Source: Falseniella ignava CCUG 37419
Lineage (GTDB): Bacteria; Bacillota; Bacilli; Lactobacillales; Aerococcaceae
Assembly (NCBI RefSeq): GCF_000301055.1
Contig: NZ_JH932300.1
Location: 761,143 to 825,142 of the forward strand
Direction of reading: 5' to 3'
Length of the DNA: 64,000 nt
Below are positions 24,519 through 33,128 of this stretch, one piece after another; within the stretch, counting starts at the first letter, position 1; each line of letters starts with the position of its first letter. Position numbers and translations under genes: made by a program. The notes beneath the pieces were generated by a model that saw nothing but the letters and a program-made list of their open reading frames with translations, was not told the DNA's origin and did not search any database.

Positions 24519-24560
24519 GTAAGTGCTAATCAAACATTAGAAAGGAAGTTCCTATGACTC
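24498..24560 (+). promoter_or_regulatory. ISL3 leader foldback covering ribosome binding site and start codon
   Basis: The arm gagccatagaattcct (24498-24513) pairs with aggaagttcctatgactc (24543-24560) at 15 of 16 positions, allowing one mismatch and two single-base bulges. The second arm contains the AGGAAG site and the ATG at 24554. The first arm lies almost wholly in the spacer between -35 and -10, so transcripts made at the element's promoter lack it. Confidence 0.65.
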
Positions 24561-25924
24561 AGAACCATTGTATCGCAAAATTGTTAAAAATTGAAGACCC
24601 ACATATCAAATTAGAAGACCAAGTGGAAACCGTTCGCCATAAGAATCGTAATGAAATCCATTTAATTGGCACTTTAACCTACCGGCCTACAGCTTGTCAG
24701 CACTGTGGTGCTACCAATCATTCAAGTGCAGATATCATCAACCACGGATTTGTAAAGTCCAAGCTTCTTCTAGGTCAACTAGACTTTCAAGCGATTCGTT
24801 TAGTTTTGAAGAAGCAACGATTCTATTGTAAGCATTGTCAGCATACCTTTACTGCTCAGACAGATCTGGTGGATGCACATTCCTTTATTAGTAAGCGAAT
24901 CAAGCACATGATCCTTTTTGAACTGGCTCAAACACAGTCCATGTCCTTGATTGCTCAACACTTCAACGTATCCGTGACCACGGTGATTCGTATACTTGAA
25001 GAGAGTTTAGAAGCAGAGAAGAGCTACCGTCCACATCTACCTCAACATCTAGCTATTGATGAATTTAAATCTGTTAAATCAGCTGTTGGAGCCATGTCCT
25101 GCGTGCTTGTTAATAATCATAAGCATACTCTTTTTGATGTCTTAGAAGATCGCACGCAAAAGACCCTCGAAGCTTATTTTATGCGCTATTCTCTACAAGA
25201 GCGTCGAAAAGTGAAGACGATTACTATTGATATGTACAGTCCTTACTATAAATTCTTCCAAGAGCTCTTTCCTGATGCCAAAATGATTATTGATCGCTTC
25301 CATGTCATCCAACTACTGAATCGGACCTTAAATCAAATACGAGTGAAGGTGATGAATCACCTCAAGACAAAACGCCCACGTGATTATCGAAAGCTCAAGC
25401 AAGAGTGGAAGTTAATCCTCAAAAATAGCGAAACGTTAGACTTTACCAACTATTACGCTCATCGTCTTTATGAGGGAGTTATGACTGAGAAAATGCGAGT
25501 GGACTATTTGATTCAGTTAGATCCTCGCTTGAGGCAAGCTTATGACTGGGTCAATCGAATGAAGTTTGCCGTCAATCACCATCATGACTCGGAAATTGAA
25601 TACTTGTTAGAAGAAAGCCGAAAATATACCTTCTCTCGTCCACTTCGTAAGAGCTTTAATACCATTAAGCGCTATCTCGAAGGAATCAAGAAAGCTTGTC
25701 ATTACACCTTATCTAATGGCTATATTGAAGGAGTTAACAATAAAATCAAGCTCGTTAAACGAACCGGTTACGGTTACCGTCGCTTTGACCATCTCAAGGC
25801 TCGCATTATCCTGACTCAAAAACTAACATCCGAAGGCAAACTAATCCTACGCCCCTTAACATTTAAAGAAGAAAAGCAACAAGAAAAAGAAAAGGAAGAA
25901 GCTAATATACATTCTGCTGCTTAG
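24554..25924 (+). CDS. ISL3-family transposase
   Basis: The 456-residue protein is a full-length ISL3 transposase. An N-terminal zinc-finger-like region has two Cys pairs (CQHCGATNH near residue 47 and YCKHCQHTF near residue 94). A helix-turn-helix follows (SLIAQHFNVSVTTVIRIL near 137). The catalytic region starts with HLAIDEFKSVK, continues with TITIDMYSPYYKF and AKMIIDRFHVIQLLN, and ends with the SNGYIEGVNNKIKLVKRTGY signature. The frame is intact and of normal length, so activity is plausible. The last residues are a Lys/Glu-rich tail. Confidence 0.96.
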   Translation: MTQNHCIAKLLKIEDPHIKLEDQVETVRHKNRNEIHLIGTLTYRPTACQHCGATNHSSADIINHGFVKSKLLLGQLDFQAIRLVLKKQRFYCKHCQHTFTAQTDLVDAHSFISKRIKHMILFELAQTQSMSLIAQHFNVSVTTVIRILEESLEAEKSYRPHLPQHLAIDEFKSVKSAVGAMSCVLVNNHKHTLFDVLEDRTQKTLEAYFMRYSLQERRKVKTITIDMYSPYYKFFQELFPDAKMIIDRFHVIQLLNRTLNQIRVKVMNHLKTKRPRDYRKLKQEWKLILKNSETLDFTNYYAHRLYEGVMTEKMRVDYLIQLDPRLRQAYDWVNRMKFAVNHHHDSEIEYLLEESRKYTFSRPLRKSFNTIKRYLEGIKKACHYTLSNGYIEGVNNKIKLVKRTGYGYRRFDHLKARIILTQKLTSEGKLILRPLTFKEEKQQEKEKEEANIHSAA

Positions 25925-25950
25925 TTAGCTGCTTAGTTAATAGATAGCAC

Positions 25951-25979
25951 AATAAAAACCCAGAGAAAAATTCTCTGGG
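25951..25979 (-). terminator. Inward-facing terminator at the right end of ISL3
   Basis: The 9-bp stem cccagagaa/ttctctggg with a 3-nt loop is followed by TTTTT on the minus strand only. It would stop transcripts coming from the penicillin-binding protein gene before they cross the transposase gene in antisense. Confidence 0.8.
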
Positions 25980-26016
25980 CAGGAAATTCTCCACCAACAT
26001 CATTTGACAGAGAACC

Positions 26017-26024
26017 AAAACTTC
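26017..26024 (+). repeat. Right 8-bp target duplication of the ISL3 element
   Basis: Identical to 24422-24429; the sequence continues tggggtt, the displaced arm of the host terminator. Confidence 0.9.
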
Positions 26025-26037
26025 TGGGGTTATTTGT

Positions 26038-28164
26038 TTAATCAACCGTGGAAGAGGCTGGTGAGTTCATATAGTCCTCTATCAATTGTTTTGTTTCTGC
26101 CTTTAATTCAAAATATGCATTCATTACTTCTCGAGCAATCTGGGTACTAATCCGTCCCCAGTTCTCTTCTTCTAGAAATGGAACTACCACACTGATTGCA
26201 ATTTCAGGGTCATCATAAGGTGCAAAACCAATAAATGTAGCATTCGTTACAGGTTGATTTTGTGCATATTGAATTGGACCTGAATAGAAAGCTTCTGTTG
26301 TACCCGTTTTAGACCCGACTGTAATCGGATAGTTTTTGAATAAATAACGTGCTGTACCCTCATCAGTATGAGAAACTTGTCGCATCCCCTCGTGGATTCG
26401 CGCCATTTGCTCTGGACTGACTGGGATAATATTCATCACTTTAGGCTCGATGGTTGATTTGACATCACCTAAATTACCATCTGCATCTGTTCCGCGAATT
26501 TCTTTAACTAATCGAGGTGCATATCGAATTCCACCATTTGCAATCGTTGAGACATACTGAGCCATTTGTAGTGGCGTATATAAGTCAAACTGCCCGTATG
26601 ATAAGTCTAACGCGCTAACGAGTTGATCGCTTTCAGGAAGAAAACCAGCAGATTCATTCGGTAAATCAATTCCTGTCTCGACACCTAGCCCAAATAAAGC
26701 AAAATATTGACGTATTTTTTCTAATGTTTCAGGCACAATGCTTAAGCGCCCTTCTTCTTCATAAGTATACTGACCACCAATACGCATTGCCAATTTAATC
26801 ATATAAATGTTCGATGATTTTTGTAGCGCGGTAATATCATCAAGTTCAATTTTCTCATTCTGTTCAACCCGGTTAAATACCGAACTCTTCCATTGGGAAG
26901 CTTGAAATTTTAATGGTTCATCAATGATTTGATTATTGTCGATTGAAATTACATTTTCCATATAACCAATCAGGACCATCGCTGGCTTGACACTCGATCC
27001 CATACCAAAGCTCGAATTAATTGCACCCAGCGTATCATCGATAATTTCATCTTTATTATAATTGTCTGCATTGGCATCATATTCATACCGCTTGCCTGAA
27101 ATACCTAGAATATCACCATTTTTGGGATTCATTGCAACAACATAAGCTCGGTCGTTCAGCCCTTGTTGCGGCATATCACGTAGAGCATTTTCTAGAATGT
27201 CATCAATTCGCTTTTGAAAATCAGAATTAATAGTCATCACGATGTTGTCGCCCTTCGTTCCTTCGAATAGCTGTTCTGATTTAATAATACTATCCGAAGA
27301 ATCCGTCACAAAATTATAAAGTGATTTTGTTCCTCGTAATGAATCTTCATATTGTTGTTCTAAATAACTAATTCCGACTCGGTCATTCATTGCATAACCT
27401 CTAAGTAAGTATTCTCCGGCCACTTCACTTGGAATACCTCGTCGTTCAGAAGAAACTTGTCCTAAAATCGACGTTAACATATCTTCTTGTGGATAGATTC
27501 GTTGCCAATCTGTTCCGATACTAATTCCTGGCAGATTTCCTAACTGCTCGGAAACACGGGCAATCTCTTCCGGAGTCACATTTTGGTTTTTAACTGGTAC
27601 AGTGGAGAAAGCATACGCTGCATTCATTTGTCTGAATAAAGCAGCAATTTTTTCTTCAGCATTTGAAAACTGAATGTCTTCGGAGGTAACTTTATCTAAC
27701 TGTGCTTGGTAAAGATCTGTTCCTTTTAGTTGTTTTTCTTCTTTAGATAACCGATCATTGACAGTCTTTGTATTTTTAACAATAAAATAATCCTTTAAAT
27801 CTCGCTCGGTTAAATGAGTATTTGGCACCTCGATCAATGAGGCAAGTTGGGTTGCAATATCTACTAAGTCATTTGGGGAGACCACCGAGTCGCTATTTCT
27901 CGTATAAAGTATTGCTTGTTCTGGTCGATTACCGACTAATACTTTACCAAAGCTATCATAAATCATTCCACGTGGCACCGTTCCGGTAGAAAGTGTGGAT
28001 TCTGTTCGTTGAACCATATTTGAGAATCGTTCACCACTATAGAGTTGGATATATGCTAAACGAACAAACAGTGCTGCAAAACAAAGAAAGGTGACAAAAA
28101 ATAAAAAATTGAGTCGCCCTGGAATATGAGATTTATTCTGTTTTTTAGAGATGGATTGATTCAA
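26038..28164 (-). CDS. Class B penicillin-binding protein (peptidoglycan transpeptidase)
   Basis: The 708-residue enzyme cross-links peptidoglycan outside the membrane. It has a short cytoplasmic N-terminus, one membrane anchor at about 20-40 and a dimerisation domain to about 300. The transpeptidase domain has SSVK near residue 389 (active serine), SSN near 447 and KTGT near 617. It lacks a transglycosylase domain and PASTA repeats, which makes it a PBP2/PBP2b-like elongation enzyme and not PBP2x. The frame starts at TTG (28164) after GAGGGG. A -35/-10 pair (TTGATT, 17 bp, TAAACT) lies on the minus strand in the gap to the divergent DUF1189 gene. Its terminator is split by the ISL3 element. 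Confidence 0.92.
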   Translation of the reverse strand: MNQSISKKQNKSHIPGRLNFLFFVTFLCFAALFVRLAYIQLYSGERFSNMVQRTESTLSTGTVPRGMIYDSFGKVLVGNRPEQAILYTRNSDSVVSPNDLVDIATQLASLIEVPNTHLTERDLKDYFIVKNTKTVNDRLSKEEKQLKGTDLYQAQLDKVTSEDIQFSNAEEKIAALFRQMNAAYAFSTVPVKNQNVTPEEIARVSEQLGNLPGISIGTDWQRIYPQEDMLTSILGQVSSERRGIPSEVAGEYLLRGYAMNDRVGISYLEQQYEDSLRGTKSLYNFVTDSSDSIIKSEQLFEGTKGDNIVMTINSDFQKRIDDILENALRDMPQQGLNDRAYVVAMNPKNGDILGISGKRYEYDANADNYNKDEIIDDTLGAINSSFGMGSSVKPAMVLIGYMENVISIDNNQIIDEPLKFQASQWKSSVFNRVEQNEKIELDDITALQKSSNIYMIKLAMRIGGQYTYEEEGRLSIVPETLEKIRQYFALFGLGVETGIDLPNESAGFLPESDQLVSALDLSYGQFDLYTPLQMAQYVSTIANGGIRYAPRLVKEIRGTDADGNLGDVKSTIEPKVMNIIPVSPEQMARIHEGMRQVSHTDEGTARYLFKNYPITVGSKTGTTEAFYSGPIQYAQNQPVTNATFIGFAPYDDPEIAISVVVPFLEEENWGRISTQIAREVMNAYFELKAETKQLIEDYMNSPASSTVD

Positions 28165-28346
28165 TGCTTGACCCCTCTTTACTATAAAAATTAAGCTGTT
28201 GCTAGTTTATCAAAGTACAATTGATAAATCAATCATTGCCGTATGTTTGATTAATTAACAAAAAATAGTATAGTAGAACTATTCAGAATATTTATTAAGA
28301 TTTTATGAAATAATTGTTATCAATCTCTCGAAAGAAGGTTTTGTCA

Positions 28347-29336
28347 ATGCGCAATTTAATTAATATTGTTCGCCATGGTGTGCGTAACCCACGCTATTAT
28401 ATTGAATCACTCAATATTAATTGGTGGATACTGCAACTTGGAATGGCACTTGTTACACTTATTTTAGCTATCTCTACCATGTTGAAAGTAACTCCTCTAA
28501 TTCAACAAATCAGTACTGAAATGTCTGAAGCCATTGAGTATCTACCAAATTATGAAATTCAAAATAATGTGTTACAGCTTGAGGAAAACAGCAAGCCACT
28601 TTATTACGAAGGAAGTTACTTTAAACTCATTATTGATGATGATTTAAAGCGTGAGTCGCTAAATCAGCGCGCGTTGAATGAAGAACGTCCATCAACATTG
28701 AAAAGTACTAAATTTTTATCACTTTTTATCTTACAAGATGATGTTACAGCCGTATTAAATCAACAAGTTATTACAATTCCTAACGGACAATATCTTGTAG
28801 GGAATCCACATCGACTCAAGTTATTATTAGATTATCCACAAACTAATCAAATTAGTATGTTCCTATCCATTGTCTTCAGCTACTTTATGATGTTCTTTAT
28901 TCGATATTGGTTTGATTTGATTCTAATCAATGGAATTGCTGGACTATTTAACTTTCGTCTCACACGCCCGATTCTTTGGCGCGATCGCTTAAAAATTATG
29001 ACGGTTATTTCATATGCTCCAGTTTTATTATTAGAAGCGGTATCTTGGATTTTCCCACTAATATCCTCATCTTTTCTTATTTTGTCAACGTTGTGCTTGG
29101 TAATTTTCTTTATCTGTTTAAGAAATCACACACATTACATTCAATTTATCATGAAAACACTAGATATTGACATCGATTCTGTTCAAGATGAAATTAAACG
29201 TCAGATGGATGAACTCAATCAACGCGAAAATTCAAATCAACAAAACAAAGAAACCGATCAAAAACGTTCTACTGATGTTGTGGATCTATATCCTAAAAAT
29301 GAAGATAATCCCTCGGACAAAGATAGAGATAAATAA
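28347..29336 (+). CDS. DUF1189 family membrane protein
   Basis: The 329-residue protein has an N-terminal membrane segment (about 32-52), an extracytoplasmic region of about 130 residues and four more hydrophobic segments at about 175-265. A hydrophilic, Gln/Asp/Lys-rich C-terminal tail follows. This layout and the phrase EAIEYLPNYEIQNNVLQLEE match DUF1189, whose function is unknown. An upstream in-frame start adds 11 residues, but the ATG at 28347 follows AAGAAGG. The gene is divergent from the penicillin-binding protein gene and ends at a strong terminator. Confidence 0.8.
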   Translation: MRNLINIVRHGVRNPRYYIESLNINWWILQLGMALVTLILAISTMLKVTPLIQQISTEMSEAIEYLPNYEIQNNVLQLEENSKPLYYEGSYFKLIIDDDLKRESLNQRALNEERPSTLKSTKFLSLFILQDDVTAVLNQQVITIPNGQYLVGNPHRLKLLLDYPQTNQISMFLSIVFSYFMMFFIRYWFDLILINGIAGLFNFRLTRPILWRDRLKIMTVISYAPVLLLEAVSWIFPLISSSFLILSTLCLVIFFICLRNHTHYIQFIMKTLDIDIDSVQDEIKRQMDELNQRENSNQQNKETDQKRSTDVVDLYPKNEDNPSDKDRDK

Positions 29337-29340
29337 ATAG

Positions 29341-29424
29341 AAGACTCAAACTGCATAGTTTAGGTACTGACTTCTCTTATTATGAAGCGAGTGCTTGAAA
29401 TAAATACAGTTTGAGTCTTTTTTT
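29341..29424. terminator. Long-loop terminator between the DUF1189 gene and the helicase gene
   Basis: A perfect 13-bp stem aagactcaaactg (29341-29353) with cagtttgagtctt (29407-29419) encloses a loop of 53 nt and is followed by a seven-T run on the plus strand. It overlaps the end of the convergent helicase gene by two bases. Confidence 0.8.
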
Positions 29425-30742
29425 AACGTTTCTTATTATTCTTTTGTCGACGTAAATGTTGTTGTCTCGATTTAATTTGCTCTTTCATTTTCCGCTTATA
29501 ACCCGGTTTGACTTTCTTTTTACGTGTCTGATTGATAATTCGGTTAATTTCTTTATCATCGCGATATTGTGGACTGACTGTCGTGTTAACGGGTCCTGGT
29601 TTCGAATCGATAGCTTTGAAATCCCCCTGTACAATATCAATCCATTCAAATGGGATACCTCTTGATCGAAGTGAATCAATGTCGTCCATATCGTCAGGAG
29701 TAATCAATGTATAAGCTTCACCCAATAAATTATGACGTCCCGTCCGGCCAATTCGATGAACAAAGAAATTCAAATCTGTTGGAATCTCCATATTTATAAT
29801 CATAGATGTTCCTGGAATATCAATTCCTCTTGCTGCCAAATCTGTTGCAACAACAAATTGATAATCCATATTTCTTATTTGACGCATCACACGCTTACGC
29901 TCACGCGAAGAGATGTCCCCATGTATCTTTGCAACTTTCATTCCTTGTTGCATTAAGTAACGGTGAATTTCATCAACATATTCAATTGTATTCGCAAAGA
30001 TGAGGACTAAGTAAGGTTGACCAATTGTTAACAATTCATGGAGTAATGCTAATTTATCCCTACCCCGCACATTAATTAAGTAATTCGTAATATTTGAAGA
30101 AATGACTTCTCCAGGATTTAAGCGAATGACCTTCATTGCAGGCATATATTTATTTAAGAAAACTTGTATTTCTTGTGGAATCGTTGCTGAAAAGACCATC
30201 ATTTGCAAGTCTTGTGGCATTCTCGAGGCAATCTCATCAACAATCGGTAAAAATCCTAAATCCAACGTCATATCCGCTTCATCGACAACAAAAATCCGAG
30301 TCGTTTGTACATGCAATGCATTCTCAGACATGAGGTCAAAAATTCGTCCAGGAGTTCCAATGACCATTTGTGGCTGGTTTTTCGGCGATAGTCGTTCTAT
30401 TTGGCGCTGTTTATCTGTTCCCCCCACATAGCAAACGATTGAAACCGGTTCTTCTAAATAATTATTAAGCTGATTTGCGGCTTGATAGATTTGATCTGCT
30501 AATTCACGGCTTGGTGCTGTAATGACGACTTGGACTTCATCTTTTTCGCGATCAATTTTTTGAAAAATCGGAAGCAAGAAAGCATGAGTTTTGCCAGTTC
30601 CGGTATGCGATTGGACCATTAAGTTTTCGCCTTGCATTGCTAAAGGCAAAACTTGTGTTTGGACCGGGGTTAATTCTTTAAAATCCAAATCTTTTAAAGC
30701 AGCTTGAATATCTTTTGGTAATTCTAACAATAGATTATCCAT
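29423..30742 (-). CDS. DEAD-box RNA helicase (CshB-like)
   Basis: The 439-residue protein unwinds RNA with ATP and probably acts in RNA decay, ribosome assembly or cold adaptation. All motifs are visible: Q motif (ELTPVQTQVL), motif I SHTGTGKT near residue 44, DEAD in VVDEADMTLD near 152, SAT near 183, and HRIGRTGRH near 327. The C-terminal tail is Lys/Arg-rich (TRKKKVKPGYKRKMKEQ), as in CshB. It starts two bases after the nrnA stop codon in the same direction, so it is translated in the ytoI-nrnA unit. Confidence 0.92.
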   Translation of the reverse strand: MDNLLLELPKDIQAALKDLDFKELTPVQTQVLPLAMQGENLMVQSHTGTGKTHAFLLPIFQKIDREKDEVQVVITAPSRELADQIYQAANQLNNYLEEPVSIVCYVGGTDKQRQIERLSPKNQPQMVIGTPGRIFDLMSENALHVQTTRIFVVDEADMTLDLGFLPIVDEIASRMPQDLQMMVFSATIPQEIQVFLNKYMPAMKVIRLNPGEVISSNITNYLINVRGRDKLALLHELLTIGQPYLVLIFANTIEYVDEIHRYLMQQGMKVAKIHGDISSRERKRVMRQIRNMDYQFVVATDLAARGIDIPGTSMIINMEIPTDLNFFVHRIGRTGRHNLLGEAYTLITPDDMDDIDSLRSRGIPFEWIDIVQGDFKAIDSKPGPVNTTVSPQYRDDKEINRIINQTRKKKVKPGYKRKMKEQIKSRQQHLRRQKNNKKR

Positions 30743-30744
30743 TT

Positions 30745-31725
30745 TTATTCACTCCTTTCAAATGTGTTTAAATAATATTGAACTTGTTCTTTTAAATCCT
30801 CTAAAAATTGATTGATAACTTCTTCGTTAGCAGCATTAGCTCCACTAGCTTTTGGATGTCCGCCTCCCTCGTATTTTGCAGCCAGTTGATTGATTACTGG
30901 GCCTTTTGAACGGATTCGCATGCGCCAAGTGCCATCCTTCTGTTCCACCAACATCACCCATGCGTAAACTTCTGCTAAAACACTCGGTAAATTAACAAAT
31001 GCATTGGTTTCTTCTTCAGTGATATCAAATTTTTGTAGCACTTCTTGCGTAATCTTCATCCAGGCAATTCCTGGTTCACTTACATTCAGTTGATCGAGCA
31101 AATAACTTTGGAATTTTAACATCGGAAAAGACAATGTGTTGAAGGTAGTATGTATTTTAAACAAATCGACTTCATATTGCATTAAAAATGATGCAGATTC
31201 AAAGGTAGACTCCGTCGTATTATCAAACATGAATCGGCCTGTATCTCCCACAATTCCTGCATAAAGCAGTGAGGCAGCCGCGTGATTCATACGAAACATC
31301 GATGGATTTTGTTGAATCATTTGGGTAATTAATTCGCACGTCGAGCTCGCTTGAGGATAGACTAGCGATAAATCACCGTATTCATCCACTAATGGATGGT
31401 GGTCGATTTTAATTAAACAATCTCCATGTATATAGCGACCATCATCAATACGAGGACGGTTTGCTGTATCAGTAATAATTACTAAACTCCCAGAATAATC
31501 ATTTTGATGAATCCGATCCATTTCGCCCATCCACTGTAATGTCTCCGCGGTATTGCCCACTGCATAAACTTCCTTGTGAGGAAAATTATATTGGATCAAT
31601 TCCTTTAATCCAAGTTGAGATCCAATTGCGTCAGGGTCTGGATTAAGATGGCGGTGAATGATAATTCGATCATATTGATGGATGTAGCTCATCAAGTTTT
31701 CTATATCTTGTTTTAAAATATACAT
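30745..31725 (-). CDS. nrnA: NrnA, bifunctional oligoribonuclease / PAP phosphatase
   Basis: NrnA degrades 2-5 nt RNA fragments (nanoRNA) and 3'-phosphoadenosine-5'-phosphate. The 326-residue protein has the DHH motifs RHLNPDPDAIGSQLG, IITDTANRPRID and IKIDHHPLVDEYGD, and the C-terminal DHHA1 motif GGGHPKASGA. The reading frame extends upstream into the end of ytoI, but the ATG at 31725 follows AAGGAG and gives the conserved N-terminus, so the long form is rejected. The ytoI-nrnA pairing is found in B. subtilis as well. Confidence 0.95.
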   Translation of the reverse strand: MYILKQDIENLMSYIHQYDRIIIHRHLNPDPDAIGSQLGLKELIQYNFPHKEVYAVGNTAETLQWMGEMDRIHQNDYSGSLVIITDTANRPRIDDGRYIHGDCLIKIDHHPLVDEYGDLSLVYPQASSTCELITQMIQQNPSMFRMNHAAASLLYAGIVGDTGRFMFDNTTESTFESASFLMQYEVDLFKIHTTFNTLSFPMLKFQSYLLDQLNVSEPGIAWMKITQEVLQKFDITEEETNAFVNLPSVLAEVYAWVMLVEQKDGTWRMRIRSKGPVINQLAAKYEGGGHPKASGANAANEEVINQFLEDLKEQVQYYLNTFERSE

Positions 31726-31735
31726 GCTAATCTCC

Positions 31736-33058
31736 TTACATACTTTCAATAATTTGTGCTGTAATAATTGCTTTAGCGCACAATGAATTTTCATAAAAAA
31801 TATCAATTTGAGCATGCGCATTACGGCGATTTTGATGGAATATCTCAACTTTAAAATGAATCTCATTATAAAGTTGAATTAAATTAAATGAGTTGAGGTG
31901 AATCTTTTCAATAATACTACTATAGCCTGTTACATAATTAATTTTTTGATTCGTAATATAAGATAGTAATTCGCATAAAACACCATTAGATAAGGTTCCG
32001 TATGAATTTAGCATCTGAGGTTGAACTGTAATCGAGAAGTCATAAGGATTCTCATTATCCGTTACCATTAAATGATTCAAATGTGTAATGACTTCATCTT
32101 CATAAGTATTAGAATATTGTGGTTGATTTTCAATTGAATGCATGGCACGCATTACATCTTGTCGTGAAATTATCCCAATTAATTCAAGGTTATCGGCCAC
32201 AACTGGGAGCATTTCAATGTCTTCACGGACCATCAAATGCGATACATTGGCAATCGTCATATAATCTCGAACCGTTACGACTTCTCGTGTCATAACACGC
32301 TCGATAAGTGTCTCCTCTTGCTTTCCGATGACATCCTTTGCAGTGACAATGCCTACTAAACGTTTGTTGTAATGTACTGGAAACCGAGAAACACCGGTAG
32401 ATTGTGTTAATTGATTAAAAGTTCGAACTGAATCAGAACCGACTAAAGAATTTGCCTTGTCAATGGGTATATAAACATCCTTAATCGTCATGATTTCCTT
32501 TTCAATTTCTTGATTCGTCATCATACGATTGATGCGTGAAGCAACCGTAAACGTATCGAATGGGGACGTGATAATTGGCAACTCTTTTTGATTTGCTAGT
32601 GCAATCATCGAATCATTCGGCTTAAACCCCCCCGTAATCAAAACAGCGACATTATGTTCCAACGCTTGTTTTTGAACATTTGAGCGGTTACCAACAATTA
32701 AAAGCGTATTGGGCAAATAATATTTTTCAATTTGATCCAAGGTCATCGCACCAATAATAAAACGATTTAAATGACGATCTACCCCCGTCTCTCCTCCTAA
32801 AATTTCTCCTTCAATAATAGGTACGATTTGACGATAAGTTAAATAGGTTGGATTTGATTTTTGATTATTTTGTTCAATTCTTATCGTACCCACTCGATCA
32901 ATTGTTGAAACAAGCCCAATTTGCTCTGCTTCTTTTATCGCTCGATAAGATGTCCCTTCACTCACACTTAATTTTTTTGAAATTCCACGAACAGAGATTT
33001 TTTGTCCAATCGGCAAAGATTTAATATGTTGTATCACTAATTCATGCTTAGTTGACAT
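31736..33058 (-). CDS. ytoI: DRTGG/CBS/hot-dog domain protein (YtoI-like)
   Basis: The function is not established, but the architecture is clear. An N-terminal winged helix (about 1-65, IRGISKKLSVSEGTSYRAIK) is followed by a DRTGG domain (about 70-185) and two CBS motifs (about 195-310) that would bind adenine nucleotides. A C-terminal hot-dog thioesterase-like domain (about 320-440) completes it. Length (440) agrees with B. subtilis YtoI. It is probably a ligand-responsive regulator or enzyme. It lies directly upstream of nrnA with an 10-bp gap. Confidence 0.88.
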   Translation of the reverse strand: MSTKHELVIQHIKSLPIGQKISVRGISKKLSVSEGTSYRAIKEAEQIGLVSTIDRVGTIRIEQNNQKSNPTYLTYRQIVPIIEGEILGGETGVDRHLNRFIIGAMTLDQIEKYYLPNTLLIVGNRSNVQKQALEHNVAVLITGGFKPNDSMIALANQKELPIITSPFDTFTVASRINRMMTNQEIEKEIMTIKDVYIPIDKANSLVGSDSVRTFNQLTQSTGVSRFPVHYNKRLVGIVTAKDVIGKQEETLIERVMTREVVTVRDYMTIANVSHLMVREDIEMLPVVADNLELIGIISRQDVMRAMHSIENQPQYSNTYEDEVITHLNHLMVTDNENPYDFSITVQPQMLNSYGTLSNGVLCELLSYITNQKINYVTGYSSIIEKIHLNSFNLIQLYNEIHFKVEIFHQNRRNAHAQIDIFYENSLCAKAIITAQIIESM

Positions 33059-33128
33059 CTGGATGCACCTTTCTTTTATATTTATACGGTCTATTTTTCA
33101 GTCTCGTGATGCTTTCGGATGATGTTTA

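Larger units (their letters stand above)
24430..26016 (+). mobile_element. Insertion sequence of the ISL3 family, complete (1587 bp)
   Basis: Both ends begin GGTTCT and share AAATGATGTTGGTG in register: the left end starts at 24430 and the right end, reverse-complemented, at 26016. An 8-bp duplication flanks it. It contains one intact transposase gene and carries inward-facing terminators near both ends (24441-24482 on the plus strand, 25951-25979 on the minus strand). It is inserted inside the stem of a host terminator. Confidence 0.95.

Noticed and set aside
31726..31866. N-terminal extension of NrnA
   Set aside because: It overlaps ytoI in another frame. The ATG at 31725 has a good ribosome binding site and the conserved N-terminus.
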